Below are positions 7,614-15,741 of a stretch of DNA of 42,742 nucleotides, in pieces. Position numbers and translations under genes: made by a program. The notes below the pieces were generated by a model. That model saw only the letters and a program-made list of their open reading frames with translations, had not been told where the DNA came from and did no database searches. The stretch is from assembly GCA_023663905.1 (NCBI GenBank), contig JAMPGO010000008.1, positions 1 through 42,742 on the forward strand, written 5' to 3'. The stretch is from Ruminococcus flavefaciens (GTDB taxonomy: Bacteria > Bacillota > Clostridia > Oscillospirales > Ruminococcaceae). Each line of letters opens with the position of its first letter. Within the stretch, counting starts at the first letter, position 1.

Positions 7614-7966
7614 TTTACAGGCTCAATGCGGATTGCAGGCGATAATTTAAAGAAAAATGCGTTGACGATTCTCGGGACGATGAGAATCGAAATAATAATT
7701 CCTGCATTTATAAACAGCTCGTAGAAATATACCCACTCGTATTCCGTGCCGACTGTTTTCGGCGAATTGAGGTATATAGCGATAATTCCTGCAAAGGCAA
7801 GCAGGCAGTAAATTGCATTGAAGATAGTCGCACCCTTGCCGTTTACACATCTTCTTCCGCATTCCATACACACCTTGCCCTTGGAATTAAGCTGACCAGC
7901 CATAGCCTTTCTTATGGGATTGAACGACTTTTTTCCGCAGTGCGGGCAATTATAAATACTGCTCAT
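7610..7966 (-). CDS. Zinc-ribbon membrane protein of unknown function
   Basis: A 118-residue protein that begins with a zinc-ribbon (CPHCGKKSF then CMECGRRC, Cys at about 7, 10, 33, 36), followed by two predicted membrane helices (about 48-65 and 83-105). Such short TIGR04104/YIEGIA-like or RDD-free ribbon-plus-two-helix proteins are common in clostridia, but I cannot assign a named family. Its start is one base after the 52-residue gene's stop and its end overlaps hemW by four bases, so it is translated as part of the lepA-hemW operon. The function is unknown; the cytoplasmic ribbon could bind nucleic acid or another protein. Confidence 0.8.
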   Translation of the reverse strand: MSSIYNCPHCGKKSFNPIRKAMAGQLNSKGKVCMECGRRCVNGKGATIFNAIYCLLAFAGIIAIYLNSPKTVGTEYEWVYFYELFINAGIIISILIVPRIVNAFFFKLSPAIRIEPVK

Positions 7967-7967
7967 T

Positions 7968-8126
7968 TCAGTCTCCTTTCGATTGAAGTTCCGAAAGCAC
8001 GGCGCACAGCGGAGTTTCCGGAACGGTTTTCAGTTCTTTTTTCAGCAGTCTGGTTTTCCGCAGTCTCCTGAGCCTGTCGTGAGGCATATACATACGGCGG
8101 AGTTTAAGACTTTTAAGCTTTTTCAT
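7968..8126 (-). CDS. 52-residue highly basic micro-protein in the lepA operon
   Basis: An ATG at 8126, preceded by AAGGATG with five bases of spacing, opens a 52-codon frame ending at TGA 7970-7968. About one third of residues are Lys or Arg in the first 33 positions (MKKLKSLKLRR, then RLRRLRKTRLLKKELK). The C-terminal part is neutral and includes a single Cys. The frame fills the space between lepA (10 bases upstream) and the zinc-ribbon gene (one base downstream) almost exactly, which argues for a real gene. The basic, Leu-rich helix would suit RNA or ribosome binding; that is inference. I do not recognise a family. Confidence 0.68.
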   Translation of the reverse strand: MKKLKSLKLRRMYMPHDRLRRLRKTRLLKKELKTVPETPLCAVLSELQSKGD

Positions 8127-8136
8127 AGGCACATCC

Positions 8137-9945
8137 TTATGAATCGAGTTTGAGAACGCTCATAAAGGCTTCCTGCGGTACTTCAACAGTGCCGAGCTGT
8201 CTCATACGCTTCTTGCCCTCTTTCTGCTTTTCGAGGAGCTTCTTCTTACGTGTGATGTCACCGCCGTAGCACTTTGCAAGAACGTCCTTGCGCATAGCCT
8301 TTACAGTTTCACGGGCGATAATCTTTCCGCCGATAGCAGCCTGAATCGGTACTTCAAAGAGCTGACGGGGAATATTTTCCTTAAGCTTTTCGGCGATTTT
8401 CCTTGCCCTGCCGTATGCCTTGTCCGTGTGGATTATGAACGAGAGAGCGTCAACAATATCGCCGTTGAGGAGTATATCGAGCTTGACGAGTTTTGATGGC
8501 ACATAGCCCATCATTTCATAGTCAAAGCTTGCATAGCCCTTTGTGCGTGATTTAAGCACGTCAAAGAAATCGTACACAATTTCGTTGAGCGGAAGTTCAT
8601 AGTGAAGCTCAACACGTGTATCGTCAAGGTACTTCATATCCTTGAAAACGCCACGTCTGTCCTGACAGAGTTCCATAATATTTCCGACGTAATCCGACGG
8701 CGACAGTATGCTTGCCTTAACTATAGGCTCTTCGGCAGTCTGAATGAGCGCAGGGTCGGGGTAGTTGCTGGGATTGTCGATATACTGCACTTCGCCGTTA
8801 GTCATCGTTACTTTGTAGATAACGGACGGAGCTGTTGTAATAAGGTCGAGGTTGTATTCACGTTCAAGTCGCTCCTGTATGATTTCCATATGCAGAAGCC
8901 CGAGGAATCCACAGCGGAAGCCGAAGCCGAGAGCGATTGAAGTCTCGGGTTCAAAGGAGAGTGAAGCGTCGTTAAGCTGGAGCTTTTCGAGAGCGTCACG
9001 TAAATCGCCGTACTTTGCACCGTCGGCAGGGTAAATACCCGAAAATACCATAGGATTGACTTTTCTATAGCCCGGAAGAGGTTCGTCGCACGGGAAATCG
9101 TTGTTTGTAACCGTATCGCCCACACGTGTATCGCCGATACTCTTGATAGAGGCGGAAATATAGCCTACTTCTCCTGCTTCAAGCGAGCCGTTGTTAACGA
9201 GCGATGTGGCATCCATAAATCCTGCTTCAACAACAGTGAATACCGCACCTGTAGCCATAAGGCGGATATTATCGCCGACTCTTACAGTACCTTCTTTTAC
9301 ACGGACATAGATAATAACACCCTTGTATGAATCATAGTAGCTGTCAAAAATAAGGGCTTTAAGAGGCTTTTCGGGGTCGCCCTGCGGAGCAGGAATATCT
9401 GTAACGATTTTTTCAAGCACCTGCTCAATATTAGTACCCATTTTTGCGGAAATTCTCGGAGCGTCCATAGCAGGAATGCCGATGACGTTCTCAACTTCGG
9501 CGCATACACGGTCGGGGTCGGCGGAAGGCAGGTCGATTTTATTTACAATCGGGACTACTTCCAAATCGTGTTCAATAGCGAGATACGTGTTTGCGAGAGT
9601 CTGCGCCTCAATACCCTGCGAAGCGTCAACAACGAGAATAGCACCCTCACAGGCGGCAAGGGAGCGTGATACTTCGTAGTTGAAGTCAACGTGACCCGGA
9701 GTATCAATCAGGTTGAAAATATAATCCTCGCCGTCCTGAGCGGTATATTTGAGACGTACGGCACGAGCCTTGATAGTAATGCCACGCTCACGCTCGATGT
9801 CCATATTGTCGAGAAGCTGTTCCTCCATATCACGGACAGCGACAGTCTCGGTTTTTTCGAGAATACGGTCGGCAAGCGTGGATTTGCCGTGGTCTATATG
9901 TGCAACAATGCAGAAATTTCTGATTTTATTATTAGCCAAGTTCAT
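8137..9945 (-). CDS. lepA: Translation elongation factor 4 (LepA)
   Basis: A 602-residue ribosome-associated GTPase that can back-translocate or assist initiation. The GTPase motifs are intact: [17 protein letters not shown] and [10 protein letters not shown]. The EF4-specific C-terminal domain is present ([19 protein letters not shown] and [21 protein letters not shown]). The full family length is present. ATG at 9945 lies only one base from GAGG at 9947-9950, while TTG at 9939 has ideal seven-base spacing to the same site; the latter may be the true start and would remove two residues. It heads the operon lepA, 52-residue gene, zinc-ribbon gene, hemW, from a strong promoter at 9975-10003. 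Confidence 0.97.
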   Translation of the reverse strand: MNLANNKIRNFCIVAHIDHGKSTLADRILEKTETVAVRDMEEQLLDNMDIERERGITIKARAVRLKYTAQDGEDYIFNLIDTPGHVDFNYEVSRSLAACEGAILVVDASQGIEAQTLANTYLAIEHDLEVVPIVNKIDLPSADPDRVCAEVENVIGIPAMDAPRISAKMGTNIEQVLEKIVTDIPAPQGDPEKPLKALIFDSYYDSYKGVIIYVRVKEGTVRVGDNIRLMATGAVFTVVEAGFMDATSLVNNGSLEAGEVGYISASIKSIGDTRVGDTVTNNDFPCDEPLPGYRKVNPMVFSGIYPADGAKYGDLRDALEKLQLNDASLSFEPETSIALGFGFRCGFLGLLHMEIIQERLEREYNLDLITTAPSVIYKVTMTNGEVQYIDNPSNYPDPALIQTAEEPIVKASILSPSDYVGNIMELCQDRRGVFKDMKYLDDTRVELHYELPLNEIVYDFFDVLKSRTKGYASFDYEMMGYVPSKLVKLDILLNGDIVDALSFIIHTDKAYGRARKIAEKLKENIPRQLFEVPIQAAIGGKIIARETVKAMRKDVLAKCYGGDITRKKKLLEKQKEGKKRMRQLGTVEVPQEAFMSVLKLDS

Positions 9946-9974
9946 TCCTCATTTCAGTTGATTATTATTATATA

Positions 9975-10003
9975 ATTATAGCAGAAAAAATCTTCTTTGT
10001 AAA
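9975..10003 (-). promoter_or_regulatory. SigA-type promoter for lepA
   Basis: On the minus strand TTTACA (9998-10003) and TATAAT (9975-9980) are 17 bases apart, about 30 bases upstream of lepA. It is arranged back-to-back with the 10019-10047 promoter. Confidence 0.8.
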
Positions 10004-10018
10004 GACTTTTCTGAAAAA

Positions 10019-10047
10019 TTGACAAAGCTGTTAATATGATGTATAAT
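10019..10047 (+). promoter_or_regulatory. Consensus SigA promoter for the DUF3592-like gene
   Basis: TTGACA (10019-10024) and TATAAT (10042-10047) with a 17-base spacer: a perfect consensus. The -35 box lies 15 bases from the -35 box of the divergent lepA promoter. Confidence 0.88.
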
Positions 10048-10069
10048 ATAATAAAAGGGGATGATTTAT

Positions 10070-10645
10070 ATGTGGGATATTTTTGACTGGCTTGGTGAAT
10101 ACTGGTTTTTTCTTGCTGGAGGTGTATTAATTTTATGCTTTCTGATAAACAAATCCACAAGAAAACTTATTTTGAAGATTTTTGGCGTAGGATTTTTGGT
10201 TGTTTTTGCAGGAGTGGCAATAATGCTCGGCAGTATGTGGATTTTCGGCGCTGATAATGGTGCAGTCGTTGGTATTCTTGTGATTTTCAATCTTATAGTT
10301 TTATTATTTCCATATATGTCGATAGGTGAAATGCGCCGTGTAATCAGGCTTCATAAAAAAGGTCTCCGCACTTATGGCGCTTTTATACGTTATGGTAGCA
10401 GGGGTGGAAGTGTTATTGAATACGGGGTTGACGGCAGAAAATATGAATACCATACTGATTCTCTGGAAAAATATAAAATCGGCTGTAATGAAGTGCCTGT
10501 TTTATATGATTCGGAAAAACCCGAAGATTCCTGCGTGGAAAAACACGATTTTATCCCTGCAACTGCATTGGTTATTGCTTCCGTATTCCTTGAAACAGGT
10601 ATGATTATAATAACAGTTATCTTTTATTTTGCTGTATTTTCTTGA
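10070..10645 (+). CDS. Integral membrane protein with DUF3592-like domain
   Basis: A 191-residue protein with three N-terminal hydrophobic helices (about 11-30, 35-60 and 65-85), a soluble domain and a final helix near the C-terminus. The soluble part reads EYGVDGRKYEYHTD, then KIGCNEVPVLYDSEKPED. That is the pattern of DUF3592 domains: a short beta barrel with V.V.YD...P. The start is ATG at 10070, because AAGGGG at 10055-10060 lies nine bases upstream; an in-frame ATG at 10061 touches that site. AT-rich relative to its neighbours (many AAA, ATT and TTT codons). The gene has its own near-perfect promoter and ends inside the promoter of the next operon. Function unknown. Confidence 0.75.
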   Translation: MWDIFDWLGEYWFFLAGGVLILCFLINKSTRKLILKIFGVGFLVVFAGVAIMLGSMWIFGADNGAVVGILVIFNLIVLLFPYMSIGEMRRVIRLHKKGLRTYGAFIRYGSRGGSVIEYGVDGRKYEYHTDSLEKYKIGCNEVPVLYDSEKPEDSCVEKHDFIPATALVIASVFLETGMIIITVIFYFAVFS

Positions 10646-10670
10646 CTTTTGTCGCATATTGCTGTATAAT
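10642..10670 (+). promoter_or_regulatory. SigA-type promoter for the DUF896-cdd operon
   Basis: TTGACT (10642-10647) and TATAAT (10665-10670), spacer 17. The -35 box overlaps the stop codon of the preceding gene. Confidence 0.8.
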
Positions 10671-10707
10671 CTATATATTGTATCTTAAACAAAGGAGGAT
10701 TTTTAAA

Positions 10708-10908
10708 ATGACTCAGGAAAAAATTGACAGAATCAACGAGCTTGCGAGAAAATCAAAGACTGTCGGTCTTACGGATGAAGAGAGAGCCGAGCAGACCGAA
10801 CTCCGCAACGAATACAGGCAGTCGGTTGTCGGAAATCTTGCCTCACAGCTTGATAACACATATATTGTTACGCCCGACGGCAAAAAGCGTAAAGTCGGAG
10901 GGAAATAA
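10708..10908 (+). CDS. DUF896 (YnzC-type) small protein
   Basis: A 66-residue protein of the DUF896/UPF0291 family. It is a two-helix hairpin recognised by KIDRINELARKSKTVGLTDEE, RNEYRQ and a C-terminal DGKKRK tail. Bacillus YnzC lies in the SOS-linked yneA operon; the molecular role of the family is not settled. The start is ATG at 10708 after a perfect AAAGGAGGA. An upstream in-frame TTG at 10642 lies within the -35 box and is not credible. Its stop codon abuts the cdd start codon directly (TAAATG). Confidence 0.9.
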   Translation: MTQEKIDRINELARKSKTVGLTDEERAEQTELRNEYRQSVVGNLASQLDNTYIVTPDGKKRKVGGK

Positions 10909-11301
10909 ATGGTGTATAATGATTTGTTCAGCGTGGCAGTCAGGGCTTCCGAGAATGCGTACTGCAAATACTCGGGATTTCGTGTGGGTGCTGCGCTTCT
11001 CTCCGCAGACGGACGTATATTCACGGGCTGTAATATTGAGAATGCGTCGTATTCGCTGACGATATGTGCGGAGCGTACAGCGTTTTTCAAGGCAATATCT
11101 GAGGGTGTTGCAACATTCTCGGCTATAGCCGTCGCAGGAAGCTCAACGGATGATTTTTCAAAGCCGTGCGTACCTTGCGGAGCTTGCTTGCAGGTAATAA
11201 GCGAATTTTGCGGAAAAGGCTTCCCGATAATACTTTCGGACGGCGCACACAGGCTGTCTGATTTTCTGCCGTGCGGATTCAGTGAGGAGAATATGAAATG
11301 A
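10909..11301 (+). CDS. cdd: Cytidine deaminase
   Basis: Converts cytidine and deoxycytidine to uridine forms in pyrimidine salvage. The 130-residue length fits the small homotetrameric type. The zinc site is complete: CAER (residues 53-56, with the catalytic Glu) and PCVPCGAC (two Cys ligands). GCNIENASY is the substrate-binding stretch. It sits between DUF896 (no gap) and the radical-SAM gene (four-base overlap), so it is the second gene of a four-gene operon. Confidence 0.95.
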   Translation: MVYNDLFSVAVRASENAYCKYSGFRVGAALLSADGRIFTGCNIENASYSLTICAERTAFFKAISEGVATFSAIAVAGSSTDDFSKPCVPCGACLQVISEFCGKGFPIILSDGAHRLSDFLPCGFSEENMK

Positions 11302-13142
11302 ATTTGAAAAACAAGATTGAAAAACATCTGCTCGAAGTGCAGAAGCCGTCACGTTACATAGGCGGAGAGGTCGGAAGCATTACAAAAGATAAATCGGCGG
11401 TGGACGTGCGGTTTGCATTCTGTTTTCCCGATACTTACGACATCGGTATGTCGCATTTGGGTATGAAGATTCTCTATTCGCTTATAAACGAGCGTGAGAA
11501 TTACTGGTGCGAGCGCTGTTTCGCTCCGGGACTGGACTTTGAAGAGATTATGCGCAAAAATAACATACCTCTGTACGCTCTCGAATCTCTCGACCCGATA
11601 AGCGAATTTGATTTCATCGGCTTTACAATGCAGTACGAGCTGTCATATACAAACGTACTCAATATGCTCGATTTGGCAGGAATACCTGTCTTTGCAAAGG
11701 ACAGGACGGACGACCTCACGCAGATAGTGGTTGCAGGAGGTCCTTGCGTGTGCAATCCCGAACCGCTGGCAGATTTCTTTGACCTGTTTATTCTGGGCGA
11801 GGGCGAGGAAGTTAACCTTGAGCTTATGGATTTGTATCTTGAAATGAAGAAGCAGGGTGCGGGTCGTCTGGAATTTCTCCGAAAGGCTTCACAGATTGAG
11901 GGAATATATGTTCCGCAGTTCTATAAGTTTATTTACAAAGCCGACGGTACTATAGAAAGGCTGGAAGTCTCGGACAATGCACCGCAGACCGTGAAGAAGC
12001 GTATAATCAGGGATTTCGACGAGGTTTATTATCCCGATAATTTTGTTGTACCGTTCACGGAAATAGTCCACGACCGTGTATCCGTTGAAGTTCTGCGTGG
12101 CTGTATACGTGGCTGTCGCTTCTGTCAGGCTGGATTCATATACCGACCGTTCCGTGAAAAAACGTCGGAGACGATATGCAGTGAGACGAAGAGCCTCTGC
12201 GAGAATACAGGCTATGACGAAGTATCGCTTGCCTCACTCAGCACGAGCGACCATTCCGAGATTGACGAAATGCTCACGAAGCTGATTGACTATACAGCTG
12301 TAGAAAAAGTAAATCTGTCCCTGCCGTCGCTCAGAGTTGACAATTTTTCGGAATCTCTGCTTGAAAAAATCAAGAAAGTACGCAAAAGCGGACTGACTTT
12401 TGCTGCGGAGGGCGGTACACAGCGACTTCGTGACGTTATCAACAAGAATGTCAGCGAAGAGGAGATTATGAACACCTGTAAAATCGCATTCGAGGGCGGT
12501 TATACAAGCGTAAAGCTCTATTTTATGATGGGACTTCCCACAGAGACGGACGAGGATATTGTCGGTATTGCGGAGCTTGCACAGCGTATCATAGACCTTT
12601 TCTACAGTATCGAGAACCGTCCGAAGGGCAGAGGAGTGCAGATTTCCATAAGCTGTGCGACTTTTGTCCCGAAGCCGTTTACACCGTTCCAGTTTGAACC
12701 GCAGGATACACGAGAGGAAATCGAACGCAAGCAGAAGCTTCTGCTTGATTCCGTAAAGACCAAGAAAATCCGTGTAAGCTACCACGATTCCAACGTAAGT
12801 CTGCTGGAAGTTGTACTTGCAAAGGGCGACAGAAGGCTGTGCGATGTAATCTATACGGCTTGGAAGAAGGGCTGTAAGTTTGACAGCTGGAGCGAGCATT
12901 ACAGATTTGATTTGTGGCTCGAAGCCTTTGCGGAGTGCGGTGTTGACCCGGCATTCTACGCTCACAGGCGATTTGAATACGACGAGATTCTGCCGTGGGA
13001 ACACCTTGATTATCTCGTCACCAAGGAATTTTTTATCCGTGAGAACAGAACGGCGCACAAATCGGTTACAACGCCGAACTGCCGTCTCAGATGTTCGGGC
13101 TGTGGAGTAAACAAGGCAGTAGGGAGGGAATGCTTTTGTTAA
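11298..13142 (+). CDS. Radical SAM protein, TIGR03960 family (B12-binding-like N-terminus)
   Basis: A 614-residue protein with an N-terminal B12-binding-like region (DTYDIGMSHLGMKILY), then the radical SAM core with VLRGCIRGCRFCQAG (CxxxCxxC) near residue 267 and EGGTQRLRDVINKN further on. The C-terminus ends in a Cys-rich tail (CRLRCSGCGVNK, then ECFC), a likely extra metal site. In clostridia this family sits directly before a TIGR03936/DUF2344 protein, as here. The pair is thought to modify tRNA or rRNA, but the reaction is unknown. Its first codon overlaps the cdd stop by four bases. The tail overlaps the next gene by 13 bases. Confidence 0.9.
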   Translation: MNLKNKIEKHLLEVQKPSRYIGGEVGSITKDKSAVDVRFAFCFPDTYDIGMSHLGMKILYSLINERENYWCERCFAPGLDFEEIMRKNNIPLYALESLDPISEFDFIGFTMQYELSYTNVLNMLDLAGIPVFAKDRTDDLTQIVVAGGPCVCNPEPLADFFDLFILGEGEEVNLELMDLYLEMKKQGAGRLEFLRKASQIEGIYVPQFYKFIYKADGTIERLEVSDNAPQTVKKRIIRDFDEVYYPDNFVVPFTEIVHDRVSVEVLRGCIRGCRFCQAGFIYRPFREKTSETICSETKSLCENTGYDEVSLASLSTSDHSEIDEMLTKLIDYTAVEKVNLSLPSLRVDNFSESLLEKIKKVRKSGLTFAAEGGTQRLRDVINKNVSEEEIMNTCKIAFEGGYTSVKLYFMMGLPTETDEDIVGIAELAQRIIDLFYSIENRPKGRGVQISISCATFVPKPFTPFQFEPQDTREEIERKQKLLLDSVKTKKIRVSYHDSNVSLLEVVLAKGDRRLCDVIYTAWKKGCKFDSWSEHYRFDLWLEAFAECGVDPAFYAHRRFEYDEILPWEHLDYLVTKEFFIRENRTAHKSVTTPNCRLRCSGCGVNKAVGRECFC

Positions 13143-13792
13143 GATTAAGAGCAGTTTTTGAAAAATCGGGTCGTGCGAAGTACATCTCGCACCTTGACCT
13201 CAACCGCTGTATGCTTAGAATTTTCAGACGTTCAAAGCTTCCCGTATGGTACACGGAGGGATTCAATCCGCACCCTTACTACAGTTTTGCTCTTGCCCTT
13301 TCGCTCGGATTTGAAAGCGACTGCGAGATTATGGACTTCAATATAACCGATGATAGTATGGCATTTGACGAGATAAGGGACAGGCTCAATGCGGTAATGC
13401 CCGAAGGAATGCGTATAGTCTCGGTTGCGGAGCAGGTTAAGAAAATCACGGCTATTGCAAAGGCGGAATACAGTTTTTCGCTTGTTTCGGGCGATATACA
13501 GGGACTTTACGGCGCAGTGCAGGAGCTTCTTAATCAGCCTGAAATCCTGATTGAAAAGAAAACCAAGAAGGGCATTAAGACTGTTGACATCAAGCCCGAC
13601 CTTGAAATAATATCGTGCGAACCGCAGGAGGGTTCGGTTGATATGATTGTGAGACTTCCGGCAGGCACGCAGACGAATTACAACCCGACGCTTTTCTTCG
13701 ACGCACTGAAAAATGCCTGTGAAATGCCGTTTGAAGCCGAAAAAATCCGCCGTACAGGAATTTTATGTGAAAATAATGAAAAATTTTTCTGA
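13130..13792 (+). CDS. TIGR03936 family radical SAM-associated protein (DUF2344)
   Basis: A 220-residue partner of the preceding radical SAM protein. The signature is RAVFEKSGRAKYISHLDLNR at the N-terminus, then WYTEGFNPHPYYSFALALSLG. The start is ATG at 13130, placed inside AGGGAGGGAATG; the reading frame could be extended upstream to 13091 but without a ribosome site. It ends the operon; the ribonuclease G and rplU-rpmA genes that often follow this pair in clostridia are absent here, and rplS with its own leader follows instead. Confidence 0.88.
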   Translation: MLLLRLRAVFEKSGRAKYISHLDLNRCMLRIFRRSKLPVWYTEGFNPHPYYSFALALSLGFESDCEIMDFNITDDSMAFDEIRDRLNAVMPEGMRIVSVAEQVKKITAIAKAEYSFSLVSGDIQGLYGAVQELLNQPEILIEKKTKKGIKTVDIKPDLEIISCEPQEGSVDMIVRLPAGTQTNYNPTLFFDALKNACEMPFEAEKIRRTGILCENNEKFF

Positions 13793-13798
13793 AAACAC

Positions 13799-13827
13799 TT
13801 GCATTTTTCTGAAAAGTATGTTATGAT
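13799..13827 (+). promoter_or_regulatory. SigA-type promoter for the rplS leader
   Basis: TTGCAT (13799-13804) and TATGAT (13822-13827) with a 17-base spacer, about 175 bases upstream of rplS, giving a long transcribed leader. Confidence 0.7.
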
Positions 13828-13832
13828 ATAAA

Positions 13833-13995
13833 GGCATTTGAAATCCGTCTGCTTTTTGCAGATGAGAATTAATGCCGAAAGACATTAAATCGAACAGTCC
13901 TCTGCCTTATTTGTTTATTTTTTTAATTCCGTCTCCCGATATGCTGAAACGGTCGGCGGAATACGGTAAGAATGTTCGGAAATTTTAGGAGGAAA
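13833..13995 (+). ncRNA. Structured leader of rplS, candidate L19 ribosomal protein leader
   Basis: The untranslated region between the promoter and rplS starts with GGCATT (13833-13838) pairing with AATGCC (13871-13876). This encloses a 7-bp stem CGTCTGC/GCAGATG (13846-13852 with 13858-13864) closed by a T5 loop. L19 protein leaders that bind free L19 and repress their own mRNA are known in Firmicutes. Position and length fit, but I matched the fold by eye only, and covariance with the known family is untested. Confidence 0.55.
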
Positions 13996-14001
13996 TGAAA
14001 A

Positions 14002-14346
14002 ATGGATGCACTTAAGTTAATCAGCGAGTCAAGTATGAAGGAAAACGTTCCGCAGTTCAATGTCGGCGACACTGTTAAGGTTCACGTTCGTATCAAGGAA
14101 GGCGACAAGAGCCGTATCCAGATATTCGAGGGTACTGTTATCGCTAAGAAGCACGGCGGAATCAGCGAGACTTTTACAGTAAGACGTGTTGCTCACGGCT
14201 GTGGTATCGAGAGAGTTTTCCCGCTTCACTCACCTGTTGTTGACAAGGTAGAGGTTGTAAGATTCGGTAAGGTTCGCAGAGCTAAGCTTTACTACCTCAG
14301 AGACAGAGTCGGCAAGGCTGCAAAGGTTAAAGAGCAGATTCGCTAA
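14002..14346 (+). CDS. rplS: 50S ribosomal protein L19
   Basis: A 114-residue protein of the large subunit, at the 30S-50S interface. [40 protein letters not shown] and the ending [19 protein letters not shown] are characteristic. ATG at 14002 follows TAGGAGGAAATGAAAA. The gene is preceded by a leader likely used for autoregulation, and followed by two hairpins, one a good terminator. So it appears to be a monocistronic unit, without the rimM-trmD genes found upstream in many bacteria. Confidence 0.98.
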   Translation: MDALKLISESSMKENVPQFNVGDTVKVHVRIKEGDKSRIQIFEGTVIAKKHGGISETFTVRRVAHGCGIERVFPLHSPVVDKVEVVRFGKVRRAKLYYLRDRVGKAAKVKEQIR

Positions 14347-14357
14347 TCACAAGCGCA

Positions 14358-14397
14358 AAGACGTTTCCTGCCGGTGTTCTGCCGGCACGGTCGTCTT
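14358..14397 (+). other. Long hairpin just downstream of rplS
   Basis: AAGACG (14358-14363) pairs with CGTCTT (14392-14397), enclosing TGCCGG/CCGGCA. There is no T-run behind it. It may stabilise the rplS mRNA end or act with the following terminator. Confidence 0.6.
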
Positions 14398-14404
14398 AAT
14401 CCGC

Positions 14405-14426
14405 AGGGACTTACAGTCCCTTTTTT
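14405..14426 (+). terminator. Intrinsic terminator of rplS
   Basis: AGGGACT (14405-14411) and AGTCCCT (14415-14421) form a 7-bp stem with a 3-base loop, followed at once by T6. Confidence 0.88.
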
Positions 14427-14458
14427 GCTAATTATCAATATTATTGCGAGGTAAATCT

Positions 14459-15172
14459 ATGGACATCAATAACAACAACGTTGAAAACATCGAAGATGAA
14501 GTCAGCGTGCAGAATCCCGAAAATGAGGAAGAACCCAAGAAAAAGGGCGATTTTCTAAAGGACTGCATTGACATCGTAGAATCAACGCTCATTACAATTT
14601 TTGTGGTTTTTCTGATTTTCACCTACATCCTTCACCCCGTAAACATCGTGGGTCATTCTATGGTTCCCACTCTCAACCTCAACTATGATTCCGAAAGGGC
14701 TAAAAGGGAGGATACCGACAAGATTTTTATGTCAACGGTTTATCTCGATATCAAGTACGGCGATATTCTCGTTATTGAAAAGGACGATAACTATCTTCTC
14801 GACGCTTCGGGAAATGTCTATGTTCCTAGCACTGCTTCAATCGGCGAGTGTATAATCAAGAGGGTTATTGCGGTAGGCGGACAGACTGTTGACATCCGTG
14901 ACGGAAAGGTTTATGTTGACGGCGAGCTTCTTGACGAGCCTTATATAAACGAGCCTGATTCAACTTCCGATTTGGGCGCTTTTACGGGTCAGTATCCTAT
15001 TACGATTCCCGAGGGCTACTACTTCTGTATGGGCGACAACAGAAATCATTCAACAGACAGCCGTGCGGCAAGCGTGGGACTTATCAGTAAAGACCAGATT
15101 TACGGCAAGGCTATCATAAAATATTCACCGCTCAGCGAATTTGATATACTTACAGATTCGTGGAAAGGTTAA
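14459..15172 (+). CDS. lepB: Signal peptidase I (first of two tandem copies)
   Basis: Membrane serine protease that cleaves signal peptides from exported proteins. A ~36-residue acidic, Asn-rich cytoplasmic tail precedes one membrane helix (about 42-62). The catalytic dyad is Ser67 in VGHSMVPTL and Lys134 in IIKRVIAVGG. The late boxes GYYFCMGDNRNHSTDSR are intact. The start is ATG at 14459 with GAGGTAAA ahead; a TTG at 14444 lies upstream of that site. Its end overlaps the second copy by 13 bases. The ~25-residue insert after the Ser box (YDSERAKREDTDKIF) is not found in the second copy. Confidence 0.95.
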   Translation: MDINNNNVENIEDEVSVQNPENEEEPKKKGDFLKDCIDIVESTLITIFVVFLIFTYILHPVNIVGHSMVPTLNLNYDSERAKREDTDKIFMSTVYLDIKYGDILVIEKDDNYLLDASGNVYVPSTASIGECIIKRVIAVGGQTVDIRDGKVYVDGELLDEPYINEPDSTSDLGAFTGQYPITIPEGYYFCMGDNRNHSTDSRAASVGLISKDQIYGKAIIKYSPLSEFDILTDSWKG

Positions 15173-15732
15173 AAAAATTAGCGGAGTTCATTGAAACGCT
15201 GATTACCGCCTTTTTCGTGGCAACCCTCATCTCGGCTTATGTTTTCAGACCGTTTTCAATAAACGGCGATTCAATGCGCAGTACGCTTGATTCGGGCGAC
15301 AAGGTGATTGTCGGGCTTCTGTCATTCAGCCACAAGCAGGGCGATATTGTGATGATTCGTGCGGAACACAGCGTTATTCTCGGCGATGACGGTTCGCCTG
15401 ATATTTCAGAGGGCATAGACAAGACAATCGTCAAGAGAATTATCGCAACAGGCGGTCAGACGGTTGATATAGATTTCGGAACAGGTGCGGTTTATGTTGA
15501 CGGCGAGAGAATATTTGAAAAATATCTCCGTCTCGGGCTTACTCACAAGGACGAGGGCGCTTTTGATTACCCCGTCACAGTTCCCGAGGGCTATGTTTTT
15601 GTTATGGGCGATTACCGCTCCGTATCGCTTGACAGCCGTTCGCCCGAAATAGGATTTATTCCCGAAAAAGACATACTCGGCGAGGTTCTCATAAGAATTT
15701 CGCCCTTCGATAAATTCGGTACTCTTGAATAG
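15160..15732 (+). CDS. Signal peptidase I (second of two tandem copies)
   Basis: A 190-residue paralogue of the preceding gene, with a short N-terminus, one membrane helix (about 12-30), the Ser box INGDSMRSTL (Ser38), the Lys box TIVKRIIATGG (Lys92) and the closing MGDYRSVSLDSRS. Both catalytic residues are intact, so it should be active. The GTG start at 15160 lies inside the first gene, indicating coupled translation. The two copies differ clearly in sequence and in tail length, so they probably diverged in substrate range, as in Bacillus SipS/SipT. The final MGDYRS replaces the usual MGDNR. Confidence 0.93.
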   Translation: MERLKKLAEFIETLITAFFVATLISAYVFRPFSINGDSMRSTLDSGDKVIVGLLSFSHKQGDIVMIRAEHSVILGDDGSPDISEGIDKTIVKRIIATGGQTVDIDFGTGAVYVDGERIFEKYLRLGLTHKDEGAFDYPVTVPEGYVFVMGDYRSVSLDSRSPEIGFIPEKDILGEVLIRISPFDKFGTLE

Positions 15733-15741
15733 GAGGAAGAT

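Noticed and set aside
10061-10069. Upstream ATG as the start of the DUF3592-like gene
   Set aside because: It directly abuts the AAGGGG ribosome site, leaving no spacing; ATG at 10070 fits.
12234-13058. 274-residue minus-strand frame in the TIGR03960 gene
   Set aside because: Opposite a clear radical SAM gene, with no promoter or ribosome site; typical antisense shadow of codon bias.
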